DNA from: Euborellia annulipes
Taxonomy: Eukaryota; Arthropoda; Insecta; Dermaptera; Anisolabididae
Assembly (NCBI GenBank): GCA_023213315.1
Contig: JAKCPI010025113.1
Location: 1 to 64,000 of the forward strand
DNA: 64,000 nucleotides
Reading direction: 5' to 3'
In this document: one piece after another, positions 31,141 through 41,156 of the stretch
Layout of the letters: each line of letters begins with the position of its first letter
Numbering within the stretch: position 1 is the stretch's first letter
Translations under genes and position numbers: made by a program
Notes under the pieces: generated by a model
The model's database searches: none
Told to the model about the DNA's origin: nothing
Seen by the model: only the letters and a program-made list of their open reading frames with translations

Positions 31141-31329
31141 ATAAAAGAGAATATTTTGAATTATGCAGACATTCTCATGAGAATATTGTATGCAGAGTTA
31201 ATTCATGGAGCAGATAAAAGATGTTCTCCAACAATTGAAGAGGAAAAGTCAACAATAAAAAAAACTTTTCGTATTATTAATAAAATTACTCCTAAATTTT
31301 TTTCAATCATGATGAATAAAAAAAAATGA
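31141..31329 (+). pseudogene. Possible degraded coding segment 2
   Basis: A 62-codon open frame ending TGA at 31327. It reads like real protein (segments NILNYADILMRILYAELIHG and ADKRCSPTIEEEKSTIKKTF) and lies 350 bp beyond segment 1 on the same strand, separated by a family F repeat. No family recognised; no clean splice acceptor just upstream. Could be part of the same broken gene. Confidence 0.3.
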
Positions 31330-31955
31330 CGATTGTTTGTAGTGATATTCACACCAGATTTTGTTTAATTTCTTTTTCTAGACACACAGATGATAAGGAA
31401 AATTTATTTTCGAAATGAGATTGAATAATATAAAATGAAATGGAAAGTTCGATGACCTCTCTTTCAGTTAGCAGCTTCTTGATTTTTTTTTCCTCCCCAT
31501 TTCTCTCTCTTTCTCGCTTTCTCTTCCCCCTTTTTTTTTTATTATTGATCTTAATGATATATTTGCTCCCTGCTGAGAGAATAGAGACCCTCTCAAGAGA
31601 GAAGAAGTCTCTCTTAATAGAAAAGAACATGAAAAGGTCAATAATTATTGTCTCTCAGTTCTGAGAAGTTCTGGAATCCAGGTAAGATGATTTATTTATC
31701 TATTTATATACATTTAATACGTTAATCTCAATGGCGAGAAGAGTAGAAGAAGCAAAGCTGGGGATAGAAGAAATATTTCACTCTACAAGATAAGAATCTT
31801 GTTCTGTCCTCGCCTTATTCCTGGGATGCGGGATCGGCGGACCTCCTTTTTCTCTCCAAACCTATCATGCGTTTTTGCGATCGAAAGAAATAAGACAGAC
31901 CGGCCCGTCGCACGGTCTGACGCTTGTTGAAAAGAGGAAGAAAGAGACAGACATT
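31330..31955. other. CT-rich unique region
   Basis: CTCTCTTTCTCGCTTTCTCT-type tracts (31490-31530) create hydrophobic plus-strand frames. 31790-31955 is less AT-rich but shows no domain on either strand. Confidence 0.35.
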
Positions 31956-32060
31956 CAAAGAACTGAAGGACTGCAGCTCGGGCAGCTCGTGGTTGCCACC
32001 CACGTACCCACAAGATGTGGGCCCCTTAAGATTTATTAAATTTAAACTTGTAACCGTTGG
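31956..32060 (+). repeat. Family H fragment
   Basis: CAGCTCGGGCAGCTCGTGGT, CCACCCACGTACCCACAAGA, TGTGGGCCCC. Shared with 62185-62250, and reversed in part at 50030-50070. Followed by ACCGTTGGCTCTAGATCAAA. Confidence 0.55.
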
Positions 32061-32094
32061 CTCTAGATCAAACATTATGATTTAATTAGGTAAA

Positions 32095-32222
32095 TTGAAA
32101 CTAAAAACACAAACTGGTATTTGTTAGTAAAATACCAAATTTCGACAGTATTCGTATCACTTCTGTAAGATGATACACACCATATGTATCAAGTGTTTAT
32201 ACCATATTACCTAGTGATTTTA
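32095..32222. repeat. Family F partial
   Basis: ACCAAATTTCGACAGTATTC, TTCTGTAAGATGATACACAC, ATCAAGTGTTTATACC. Confidence 0.55.
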
Positions 32223-32397
32223 GATGATTCTCCATCCTGAATAGAGTTTTGATTTTGTATAATTGTACCGATGGCTACTGTGGAACATTACTTCGAAGTC
32301 ACCCAAACCGAAATTCAGTCGCATTTTGGCATTGCTTAACGATCTTGGTTGTTGTTTATTTTTCGGCATCGGAGGCTATTTAGACCCCGTTTACTTT

Positions 32398-32515
32398 TCT
32401 ATTTAAATCACCTCTGTAAGGTAACACAACAAGTGTCGAAATACGTTTCAAGTGTTTGTGGTATATACCAATAAATAATATTTGAAACATATCACCTTGT
32501 GTTTTTTTAGTTCTA
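32398..32515. repeat. Family F partial
   Basis: ACAACAAGTGTCGAAATACG, TTTCAAGTGTTTGTGG, TTTGAAACATATCACCTTGT. A SINE-like GGCATCGGAGGCTATTTAGA sits just upstream at 32366. Confidence 0.55.
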
Positions 32516-32717
32516 GATTTATCTCATTTACGAATTTTAATTAAAAATCAGAAGGATATGAAGAGATATATCTATCTTAAGGATGATCTTTTCTGTCAGG
32601 GTTTGAAATCCGAAAATATTAATTTGAAAATCCCTGTATTATTTGGGATTACTTGTCTGATTAAGAGATGGTATAATAATATAATAATAATGTTTATTTG
32701 GCGTGTTCAAGTACAAA

Positions 32718-33950
32718 TCATAAGATCCTTGTCTTCATGGTAGCATTGACAATACTATACAATTTCTTTATATTTCCTTCGCCATTAAAATACTCTCTAA
32801 TTTCCACTTCATTGCTCAAATTGTGGACGGTATTTTTGGGCCCTTTGGTGAGGACATGGAGCAGAGTTTCTGGTATATGGAGCAAATATCTTTCTGAGTA
32901 TTGTAATCATAGTTTTAGGATATATTTCCTGATCTGCTTCTAGGTAAGATAACTCCGTGGACCATAGTATCCATTAAAGAGAGTGGTTTATTTTGTGGTA
33001 GGTGATAAAAAGTGTATTAGTGTGAGGAGGCTGGATAAGCTGCGGTTTTCTGAAGTTCCTCTGGTTCAAATCCAGCTTGCCGAAAAAGTCTCCTCTTAGG
33101 GTAGGAAAGTAGGAGAAAATCTTACCCCAAAGACCCCGATTTGAAGTGGCCTATTGATGGGGATGACTACGACTTGGTTATTCCAGGATCTGCAGAAAAT
33201 GTTTAGGTCAGGTGCAGAAAAGAAGCAAGTACCCACACAGCACGGAACATTGCAATCTTGCTCAATGTTGACAATATTGCGGCAACATTGATGCAATATT
33301 GCAGCTCAAACAGCAATATTGCTAGTTTGGAATATTGCCGCTGCAATGTTGCCAAGATTCGCAATGTTTCTGCAACATTGCTGCAATATTTTGTGCTGTT
33401 GGGGTAGTTTCTCATGGAAACTTATCCAGTGAATTATTGACAAACTTTCTGTTCCTCTGTATCAAAGCTTGAGCTCTTCTAGATGTTCCTTCATCATTTT
33501 CCCAATTCTTGAGGCATCATCGAAGCTGTCTATCCTGAATCTTGCAGGTTCAAAAAGTTTTTTTACTTGACTATTCCATATATACTTGGGACCTCCAGTT
33601 TGTAACATATTATTTTTTGCCTTTTTGAAAGGCTTTTTGCAACTGAATGTTTGTCAATATCTGATATCTGATGTTTTTTTTTTTTGGAGGGATGGTTTAG
33701 TGATTTAAAAGTCCTTCCAGTTTTATTTTCTTAGTTCAAAATTACCTTTCGATAGGATGGATCTTAATATAATACCTGTCCAAACACAGTGGTTTGCTGA
33801 AAAACTTTCTTTTAGATAATTATTTGAATTGTGTGGGATGGTGAATTTTCAAAAAGGATTTTTCTGAATAGAATTAGATCACCATCCCATAGATCATGTA
33901 AATAATCATTGACCTTTCATTCAGATATAAAAAGATTTAATTATTGTGGG
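32718..33950 (-). pseudogene. Possible degraded coding region
   Basis: Reading the minus strand, protein-like frames follow one another, broken by stops and frame changes: around 33930-33830 (KVNDYLHDLWDGDLILFRKI), around 33815-33735 (ESFSANHCVWTGIILRSILS), 33660-33462 (GGPKYIWNSQVKKLFEPARF, RIDSFDDASRIGKMMKEHLE), and 32906-32718 (PETLLHVLTKGPKNTVHNLS, NEVEIREYFNGEGNIKKLYS). The ETLLHVL..GP stretch resembles the cysteine/histidine tail after the reverse transcriptase of some LINEs (ETLxHxLxxCP), but its cysteines are missing. A TIR element sits inside it (33230-33406). Alternatives: host gene exons or coincidence. Confidence 0.35.
33230..33406. mobile_element. AATATTGC-rich TIR element
   Basis: Ends TACCCACACAGCACGGAACA and, reversed, TACCCCAACAGCACAAAATA; interior is a series of GCAATATTG/CAATGTTGC units in both orientations. 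Related in design to 47265-47577. 177 bp; no clear target duplication. Confidence 0.65.
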
Positions 33951-34470
33951 TATATAATTGTGTGTGTGCCAAAGTAGAACAGTAACAAGGATTGTTAGGT
34001 GATGGGGATGGGTGATGTCCCCGGCGGCAGCGCTGGCCTCGCTGTTGCCTGGTGATTATTGATTGCACCCTGCGCTCCCGTTTGGGGGTGAAGAGGAGCA
34101 GCAGCGCAGGGGAGGGGCATCACAAGGTGAGATGAGGGGCGGGGCCCTCTCCCCTTCACCAAAAAAAAAAAAGAAGAAAATGCGCAATTCACTGGATTAT
34201 TGAAAGAAAAAATTTGCACACATATAGGTGGTATAAAAAAAAGAGAAATTCGAATTACTAATTAAAATATTATATTTGAATTAAGGTAAATTAACCCTAA
34301 AAAACACAAGGTTATATGTTATATTTTTTTGTAATAAAAAATTCCCTTTTGGATCGCAATTAACATGCAAATCCCATATGGGGATTTAACATCCGGGAAA
34401 GTTTATTAGATGTTGAATAGGAAAGAGGATGCAGCCAAATAATTGAGCCTCTATTTGATAATAAACACTC
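33951..34470. other. Unique region
   Basis: 34000-34160 is locally GC-rich (CCCCGGCGGCAGCGCTGGCC). The 74-codon minus frame there has no domain. A GATCGCAATTAACATGC block at 34352 resembles the HINE-like long-subtype body. Confidence 0.35.
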
Positions 34471-34480
34471 TTTATTGGGA

Positions 34481-34512
34481 CGTTTCGGCTGGGATCAACC
34501 CAGCCATCTAAA
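34481..34512 (-). other. Hammerhead-like hairpin, core mutated
   Basis: TTTAGAT, 7-bp stem GGCTGGG/CCCAGCC around TTGAT, then GAAACGTCCC. The CTGA of the core reads TTTA. Confidence 0.35.
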
Positions 34513-34524
34513 CATGTCATCTTG

Positions 34525-34640
34525 TGATATTTTCCCAAACTTAATAGGTATTTCGAGTGTCAAAATACGCTTAAAACAGATAGCCGAGTGTTTTATTTGA
34601 TTGGATTTAAACTTTCTACCATAGGCTCAAGTTGAAACAT
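34525..34640. repeat. Family F partial
   Basis: AATAGGTATTTCGAGTGTCA then CTACCATAGGCTCAAGTTGA. Confidence 0.5.
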
Positions 34641-34670
34641 TATGTATATATTATTATATAGAGAATATTA

Positions 34671-34842
34671 AAGGTAAAATACACTAGGTTATGTGTTTCA
34701 AGATTTTTTTATTAATTAAAATTAACACTTAATACATATTTCGACATTACTGTCATCATCAGAAGTGGTTTAGGTGTTGATTTTAATTAATAAAAAAACC
34801 TTGAAACACATAAACTAGTGTATTTTACCTTTCATAAATTTT
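34671..34842. mobile_element. Family F foldback, one arm shortened
   Basis: AAGGTAAAATACACTAGGTT, ACACTTAATACATATTTCGA, CATTACTGTCATCATCAGAA, then AGGTGTTGATTTTAATTAAT, AAACTAGTGTATTTTACCTT. The right arm lacks the GTCGAAATACG part. Confidence 0.7.
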
Positions 34843-34859
34843 TTTTTTTTTTTTTTTTA

Positions 34860-35125
34860 TAAAAAAAAACATTCACCTTTTTCTCACTCACACTCGCATT
34901 CACACACACATTCACACAGACTTTTCGGCAACTTAGGCCATATAAGACTTTTCCGATAACCGTTATTTATTAATTTATCTATTATTGGGGTCCAGGCATT
35001 CTTATTTAAGCCATCTGGTATCCAAATGGCTTAAATAAAATCATCGGACTGCCTGGGGTCCGAACCCGCGACGTTTGGTATACGAGGTTAGCATGCTAAC
35101 CTCTACACCATGCCCCGAGGGCTTT
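34860..35125 (-). mobile_element. tRNA-derived SINE, full length
   Basis: Reverse orientation: T run, ACACACATTCACACAGACTT, CGGCAACTTAGGCCATATAA, GGGGTCCAGGCATTCTTATT, CTGCCTGGGGTCCGAACCCG, CATGCTAACCTCTACACCAT, GCCCCGAGGGC. On the minus strand this gives head GCCCTCGGGGCATGGTGTAG, an A-box region and a B-box region. Hybrid of the head type at 26366 and the tail type at 28399. Confidence 0.8.
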
Positions 35126-35284
35126 CATAAATTTTATTTGAATAAATTGACATTGGAAAAAAAAAAAACTCATAGCCTTCGCTATACAGTCTCATGTGGT
35201 AAAAAGTTATTTCAGGGGAAAAATGGGAGGGAGAAATTAAACCCCGAATCCGAAAAAGACCTTACATTTAAAAAAAAAAAAAAG

Positions 35285-35720
35285 TGTCAAAATACGTACG
35301 TATCAAGTGTTTATAATACCAATGTCATCTTTTGATACCAAACTTAATACATATTTCAGTAGTCAAAATAATTTTTTTTTTTTTTTTAATTTAAAAATTT
35401 AAAAATATTTTTCTGAAGATGACACACGTATTAGGTTTTTTGAAACATATAACTGAGTTTATTCTAATTTTTTTTAACTTTATTTATTCTTATTAATCAA
35501 AAAAATAAAAATTTTATTTATTTTTTTTAATATTTATTTTTTATTTTTTTTTTTTTATATCAGAAAAAAAAACACTTCTGAAGATGACACACGTATTAAG
35601 TGTTTTGAAACATATAACTGAGTATATTTTAAAGTTTGATTTATTTATTTCCTAATAATACCAAACTTAATATATATTTCAGTTGTCAAAATACGAGTGT
35701 TTTATTTGACACAAAAAAAA
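35285..35720. repeat. Cluster of family F pieces
   Basis: At least three partial copies: AAAATACGTACGTATCAAGT (35288), TTTTTCTGAAGATGACACAC (35411) and ACTTCTGAAGATGACACACG (35575), each near GAAACATATAACTGAGT. Between them are A/T runs. Confidence 0.6.
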
Positions 35721-35721
35721 A

Positions 35722-35775
<54 letters not shown>
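35722..35775. repeat. 54-nt pure G homopolymer
   Basis: Uninterrupted G from 35722 to 35775, flanked by A9 and A10. Either a genuine poly(dG:dC) tract or an assembly/sequencing artefact. The Gly-rich frame 35636-35866 derives from it. Confidence 0.85.
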
Positions 35776-35776
<1 letters not shown>

Positions 35777-35879
35777 AAAAAAAAACGTTACACTCGTCGT
35801 AGCCTTCACCTAGAAACCGATATTAGTCGACAAGTTGTTAATTTCCTGCTGAGTGTAGAATTGTAATTGCAGGGGTGGG

Positions 35880-36400
35880 TTTTTTTTTTTTTTAACTCTC
35901 CCCTCTCTCGCTTTAATTAGTATCGATTCTTTAATTTAAAGTCTAGGTCAGTGATGAGCTTTTTTTTTTTTTTTTAAGGGAAATCAATTCCCCTTTCCTC
36001 CTCCTCCTCCGCAGGCGTTAAATATCCCTCTCAATCCCTTTCATTTTTAACCAGAAGAGAGAATGAGAGAGACACGCACACACACAGAGAGAGAGAGAGA
36101 GGGTAAATCAGCTGATATTCTATTCATTAAGTTTGTTGTTATTACACCCACACCCTTCCTTCACTCTGGCCCTTTGGCCCAGACCAAGAAAGAAAACCTT
36201 CTTCTCTCTCTCTCTCTTTCTCTTTTCTTTTTATAGAATAAATGAATACTACCCCAACTTTTTTTTATTCACTTCTAATTATGAATCAACCCTGTTGATT
36301 TAAAAAAAAAAAAAAAATAGTATAATAAAACAAAACAAAAAAAACGAAAAATTATTTTAGATGCTACAAAAGGGAATTAATAAAAAAAAAAAAAAAGTTG
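35880..36400. other. Low-complexity region
   Basis: T runs, CTCCTCCTCCTCC (35998), CA then GA microsatellites (36073-36102), CT tract (36201-36220), A runs. No gene supported. Confidence 0.5.
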
Positions 36401-36404
36401 AGTA

Positions 36405-36665
36405 GAAAAATCACTTATGAAGATGACACATGAGGGTGTTAAAACATATAACTTAGAATATTCTAATTTTAACTTTATTTATTCTTATTAATCATAAAAA
36501 TAAAAATTTTATTTTTATAAGCTTATATTTATTTATTTTTTATTTATTTTTTACTATTTAAATAATTTTTTCAAATTATTTATCTGAAGATGACACAAGT
36601 ATCAAGTGTTTTGAAACATATAACTGAGTTTATTCTAATTTTTTTTTTTACTTTATTTATTCTTA
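36405..36665. repeat. Two family F pieces
   Basis: ACTTATGAAGATGACACATG (36412) and ATCTGAAGATGACACAAGTA (36583), each followed by GAAACATATAACT and TCTAATTTTAACTTTATTTA-like DNA. Confidence 0.55.
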
Positions 36666-36755
36666 TTAATCAAAAAAATAAAAATTTAAATAATTTTCCG
36701 AAATTTTTTTTATAAATTGTTTTTAAGAGAATCTACGGTGTTTGTTAAAGTAGTA

Positions 36756-36913
36756 CAGTGAGCGCCACAATTAAGTCCCCTCCTGATAGAGCCTTAAGTA
36801 CTTATATGGTATATGGTGAAATAATTTTAAATTTGAAAAGGTTAAATAAAATCATCTGTACCAGATATTACCTTTTCGATCATTAAAATTATTTCACTTT
36901 ACACCATATAGGT
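36756..36913. mobile_element. Tc1-like end and palindrome, interrupted
   Basis: Starts CAGTGAGCGCCACAATTAAG after TA (36754). It contains inverted TATGGTGAAATAATTTTAAA / TTAAAATTATTTCACTTTAC arms. The right arm appears to continue beyond the hAT-like insertion with CTACTTAAGGCTT, matching AAGCCTTAAGTA-type sequence on the left. The same end occurs at 62284. Confidence 0.55.
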
Positions 36914-37179
36914 CAAGGGTGGATCCAGAGGTGTTTCTCGGGGGGGGGGAAGTAATCTGGAGTGACTCGTCGCACAGCACACTATTTTTTCTTAATTTCA
37001 GTAATTTAAAGGCGCATTCTGTACTTGTTTGCGAGAATATAAATACAAATCAAATTTTTGTATTAATTTTTAAAATTTTACGTGAAAAATAAATTTTTTT
37101 GCAAAAAAAAGGTATTTTTTTCAAATCTCGGGGGGGGGTAATTACCCCCTTTACCCCCCCCCCCTTGTATCCGCCCTTG
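36914..37179. mobile_element. hAT-like MITE with 8-bp TSD
   Basis: 266 bp. Ends CAAGGGTGGATCCAG and, reversed, CAAGGGCGGATACAAG. Flanked by ATATAGGT (36906-36913) and ATGTAGGT (37180-37187), 7/8 identical, the duplication length of hAT elements. Interior: G runs, a diverged HINE-like 5' hairpin (36951-37030), CCCCC run. No transposase. Confidence 0.8.
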
Positions 37180-37204
37180 ATGTAGGTAGGGCCTACTTAA
37201 GGCT

Positions 37205-37510
37205 TTTCGAAGTGGGATGTCAGAAAAAAAGACTTCTGAAGTTTTCACACTAGTGTCGAAATACGTTTTTAGTGTTTTAGGACACATAACCGCGTGTTTT
37301 TATTTTAATTTTTTTTTATTTATTTATTCTTTATAAAAACTATAATTTTAAAGTCTATTAAACCTCTTGATTTTAGAAACTATTAAATAATATTTTAAAT
37401 AATAAATTTCAAGATTTTAACCTACGTATTTCGACATTAGTGGAATGTAGAAAAACGTATTTCACCCATTAAAAACTTGAAACATACCACCTAGTATATT
37501 CTTATATATT
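37205..37510. repeat. Two family F pieces
   Basis: GACTTCTGAAGTTTTCACAC, TAGTGTCGAAATACGTTTTT (37230-37275) and CTACGTATTTCGACATTAGT (37422), CTTGAAACATACCACCTAGT (37480). Confidence 0.55.
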
Positions 37511-37564
37511 TAAAAATTAATAATTTTTTTTATGTGTCCCAAAACCCTAAAACTCTAATAAAAA

Positions 37565-37690
37565 AGATTCTCTACAGATTAAAATAATAAAAAAATATCC
37601 CATGAAAATTGATCAAGTAGTTTCTGAGTGTAAATTTAATTAAATCTCACAATTATTTCGTACTCAATATATTGAGATAAAGATAAAAAA
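37565..37690 (+). repeat. Family E repeat
   Basis: CCCATGAAAATTGATCAAGT, AGTTTCTGAGTGTAAATTTA, ATCTCACAATTATTTCGTAC. Confidence 0.55.
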
Positions 37691-37746
37691 TATGAGAGTA
37701 AATAATATTATTTAACTCTCATTTAATCTTGAAATATCTTTTTTTT

Positions 37747-37897
37747 TAATAATACACTAAGTGGTATGTTTCTGGTTTTTATTGGTGAATACATCGACAT
37801 TACTGGCATTTACAAAAGTGTATTTACACATGTCGAAATACGTATAAAGTGTATTATTACCACATAAATAAAAACTTGAAACATAACACCATATTTT
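37747..37897. mobile_element. Family F foldback
   Basis: ACACTAAGTGGTATGTTTCT / AAACATAACACC arms, inner ATTACTGGC, and ATGTCGAAATACGTATAAAG in the right arm. Arms diverged. Confidence 0.6.
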
Positions 37898-37989
37898 AAA
37901 TATTATTTAATACAAAGTTTCAACTAGTGATGAAAATTTAAATTTAACGTTTTGATTTGCATATTAACTATCTTCAGAGCCGAAAAAAG

Positions 37990-38457
37990 TTTATTTTAGA
38001 TAAAAATTGTTTATCGTACGAGACGGGAAGTGAATTTATGAAGACCAAGGGAGGAATTTTTTGCAAATAAATGATTTATTATTGATTATAAATTAATTCA
38101 CCCCTTTTTTTTTCCTTCTTCATCCCTTATCGATGCGAGTTTCTTGCCGGTGCCGCTAGAGGGTGGGGGAAGATTCTTTTTTCCACATGTGCGTAGGCGG
38201 AGTGAGGAGTGGGGCGGGGAAGGGGGGGGGGGGGAACGCGAAGGGCGCGGCCATGCATGGATAGAAAAAGAGAGAGAACGGAAGACGAAAGAAAACGTCT
38301 CTCTCTCTTTCTCTTTCCCACTTGCGAAAAAACGCTTTAGTGTGCATACATGGGAGTGAGTGAGTGAGAGAGTGAGAGAGAGGGCGGACCCTTTACTGCA
38401 CCCCCCAACCCCATCAATCGATACCAAGATGGCGTCCAAGGGCGGATGTCATGCTGC

Positions 38458-38489
<32 letters not shown>

Positions 38490-38625
38490 GGACGACGTCG
38501 TCGTCGACGACGTTGCTAACGCCCTTCTCTCTCCTGGTTACACTCACACACACACACACACGCACATTCAGGTCACAAGATATAATCTATCAAAAAAAAG
38601 ATTTTTAAAAACATAATTTAATTAG
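37990..38625. other. Microsatellite-rich, less AT-rich region
   Basis: G14-class run (38222), GAGT tract (38352), GT tracts (38458-38490), CA tract (38544-38560), GACGACGTCGTCGTCGACGA (38491). ORFs of 63-113 codons in several frames (38098-38608) overlap one another and are compositionally driven. Could flank a gene, but nothing identifies one. Confidence 0.4.
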
Positions 38626-38636
38626 TTAAAAAAAAA

Positions 38637-38715
38637 AAAAAACACAAGGTGATATGTTTCATTTATTGGTATAAACGTATTTCGACATTTGGTATATCAC
38701 TAATTATAAGTGTGT
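38637..38715. repeat. Family F partial
   Basis: CACAAGGTGATATGTTTCAT, TTATTGGTATAAACGTATTT, CGACATTTGGTATATCAC. Beyond it, to 38970, G/C runs near 38794, 38810, 38888 and 38927. Confidence 0.55.
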
Positions 38716-39006
38716 TTTTCTACAACACCTGCTGAAATGACGACACCAAATCACCAAGAACAAAATATAGAAGAAATAATCACACCCAGAGGGGGGGGGG
38801 AGATATAGGGTCCACCCCCCACCCTCCTCTCGAAAAATTATAAATAAAAAGAAATATTTTCTATTCTTTTGAATTTATTCCTTTTCAGGGGGGAGGGGGG
38901 GAATCCACTTCTTGGATCACTAGAACACCCCCCCCCCTCCTTAACGTCCACTGGTTCCTTTAGTTTTCACTAGTTTCTTTTAAAAATGTATTCTTTTTAT
39001 TGAAGC

Positions 39007-39045
39007 CTGAAGATGATCCCAATTTGCGTACGAAACGTCGTTTGT
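39007..39045 (+). other. Hammerhead-like motif
   Basis: CTGAAGATGATCCCAATTTG then CGTACGAAACGTCGTTTG. Blocks conserved, stem poor. Confidence 0.35.
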
Positions 39046-39139
39046 AATAAATAAGCTGAAAAAAAAATACAATCTACTTTTTTTTCGTTTCTAGTCTTTT
39101 AAGTTTATGTTATTGTAAAAATTAAAATTAAAATTAATC

Positions 39140-39290
39140 AAAAAGACTACGTGATATGTTTCAATATATTTTATTAATACGTCATCGAATTAATACATGA
39201 ATTTGTATTATATTTTAAAGATGACACATAGAATGACGAAATAAATTTAAACCAAGTATTTTTTGTTAAATATTTTTCGAGATCTATATA
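39140..39290. repeat. Family F, decayed
   Basis: CTACGTGATATGTTTCAATA, ATTTTAAAGATGACACATAG, GACGAAATAAATTTAAACC. Further on, ATTTCAACTAGAACATACAA (39380) is the family tail. Confidence 0.5.
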
Positions 39291-39694
39291 TTTGAATAAG
39301 ATATAAGTTCTCGAATCGAACTTTAACTGAGTCATAGATATATTTAGTATTTTTGATTAATTTTTATTAATTTTATCTATTTCAACTAGAACATACAATT
39401 TTCGACCATTAGAGATTTTAATAAGTTAAATTATATAATTAATACTAATTGTGTAATCGCGGGACGTTCAACAGGCTTTTTTCACGGGGCCACCAGATTC
39501 AGTTTTTAAAAAATTTAAACAAATAAAATCATTTATTTCTATTAATACATAAAAATAAATATTTATCCTGCATAGGTTTTTAAACAACTGAATTTTTATG
39601 GGTTTTATTGCTAGAAAAATTTCCATCAGGTTATCTACGGTAAAATACCGGACAGATAGTTAAAAAAAAAAAAAAAAAATGAGTTTGCTCAAAA

Positions 39695-40490
39695 ATAAGG
39701 AAACAAAAGACCCCATAAAAATTCGTTAAGTAGTTTTCAAATCAGAGATTATTGAAATAATTAAATCTCACAATTATTTTGCTTATAATTAATGATATAT
39801 AAATTAAATTTTATAATTTTAGGCTATCATTAATCCAGACTATGGGAATATAGAAGTATTACTATTCCACCAAAACTTTTGGCAATGGCGAATTCTATGT
39901 GGGATCAGGGGTTAAAAAAATCTCTCTTTAACCCCCCCCCCCCCCATTTCACAATTAATAAATATTGTGTAAAATAGTTATCACTATCTAAGAAAAAGGA
40001 AAATCAATTTATAGATTCAATTTACATTTAATTCGCATTATTATTAATGATAATAAAATTCCCATATAATTATTTTCTTCTTTTTTTTATTTTTCATAGA
40101 TTTTAATCATAATTTTTTATATTTCATTAAATAAATAATGCAAAATAAATGTAAATTGACTTGAATTTGAATTGATGGATGGGTGGATAAATAAACTAAC
40201 TCCTTGTAATTATAGAGGCGTCTAAAATTTTAGTCTTAGAAAAAAATATTTTATCGCTTCTGTCCGCTTCAATGTATATTTATTAACAACAAGATAAGTA
40301 GTTTGAGATGAAACTACCAAAAAAAAAAGTTTATATTTAAATGAGTTTACTCAAAAATAAGGATAAAAAACCCCATAAATTTTCGTTAAGTAGTTTTCAA
40401 AAATCAAAGATTATTAAAAATCTCACAATTATTTTGCTATAATTAATAATATATAAATTAAATTTTATCATTATTTTTAAATAGAAAAAT
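39695..40490 (+). repeat. Two family E repeats
   Basis: 39705-39830 (CCCCATAAAAATTCGTTAAG, AGTAGTTTTCAAATCAGAGA, ATCTCACAATTATTTTGCTT) and 40330-40490 (CCCCATAAATTTTCGTTAAG, ATCTCACAATTATTTTGCTA). Both are preceded by GAGTTTGCTCAAAAATAAGG-type sequence. Between them lies unique DNA with a C14-class run (39932). Confidence 0.65.
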
Positions 40491-40814
40491 AAAAATCAAT
40501 TTATATATTTAAATGAATTAGGGCAATGGGCAGGTGCAAGTGGGAGGGGGGGGGGGGCCAGGATGATTAATTCTTTATTCCCATTTTTCCTCAAATTACA
40601 TATTATTTTTACTAATTGTTATCATTTGTATTCGTGGATGGGGGGTGGGGGGAAGGGATTTGAAGTGTCATAAGATGACATGGACTTTTGTTAAAAATTT
40701 TATTTTTATATTTATTTATCAAATCAGAATCGAATCGTATTAGTAAAAATAAATTTATGAATTAAAGGATTTTAAACTTCCTAAATGTACCACCAAAAAT
40801 ATCAGCCAGAAAAT
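40491..40814. other. Spacer with G runs
   Basis: G12-class run near 40547, GGGGGTGGGGGGAAGGG near 40639; otherwise AT-rich. Confidence 0.4.
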
Positions 40815-40985
40815 TTTTTTATAATAAATAAAAATAAAAAATCCCATTAAAATTCGTCAAATAGTTATACAGTTTTAATTAAATTTTTCTATAATTAATG
40901 ATATATATAATTTTAATTAAATTTTATCAATTACAATTAAGGTGAAGGTCCCCAAATGGGGATTTAATATAGATATTTTAACCTT
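40815..40985 (+). repeat. Family E repeat with palindromic end
   Basis: CCCATTAAAATTCGTCAAAT, AATTAATGATATATATAATT and GTCCCCAAATGGGGATTTAA. The CCCCAAATGGGG palindrome also ends the copies at 41600 and 43140. Confidence 0.65.
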
Positions 40986-41156
40986 ACTTTTATTTACTTT
41001 CTCGTTTCTAAATCAATTTAAAATAAAATAATTTCTCAAAATATCCTCACTTTGATTAATATATAAAGCTCTAGCCACTGACTTCGTGTCTCTGTGTGTA
41101 TGTGCCTGTTCTCTCGCTAATTGGCCCGAATTACAGTAGTGTCAAAATTAGAGGAA

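Noticed and set aside
33020..33085. tRNA-like B-box (GGTTCAAATCC) near 33060
   Set aside because: No matching A-box or acceptor pairing, and it lies within the suspected decayed coding region, so probably coincidence.
35636..35866. Glycine-rich frame
   Set aside because: Encoded by the 54-nt G run.
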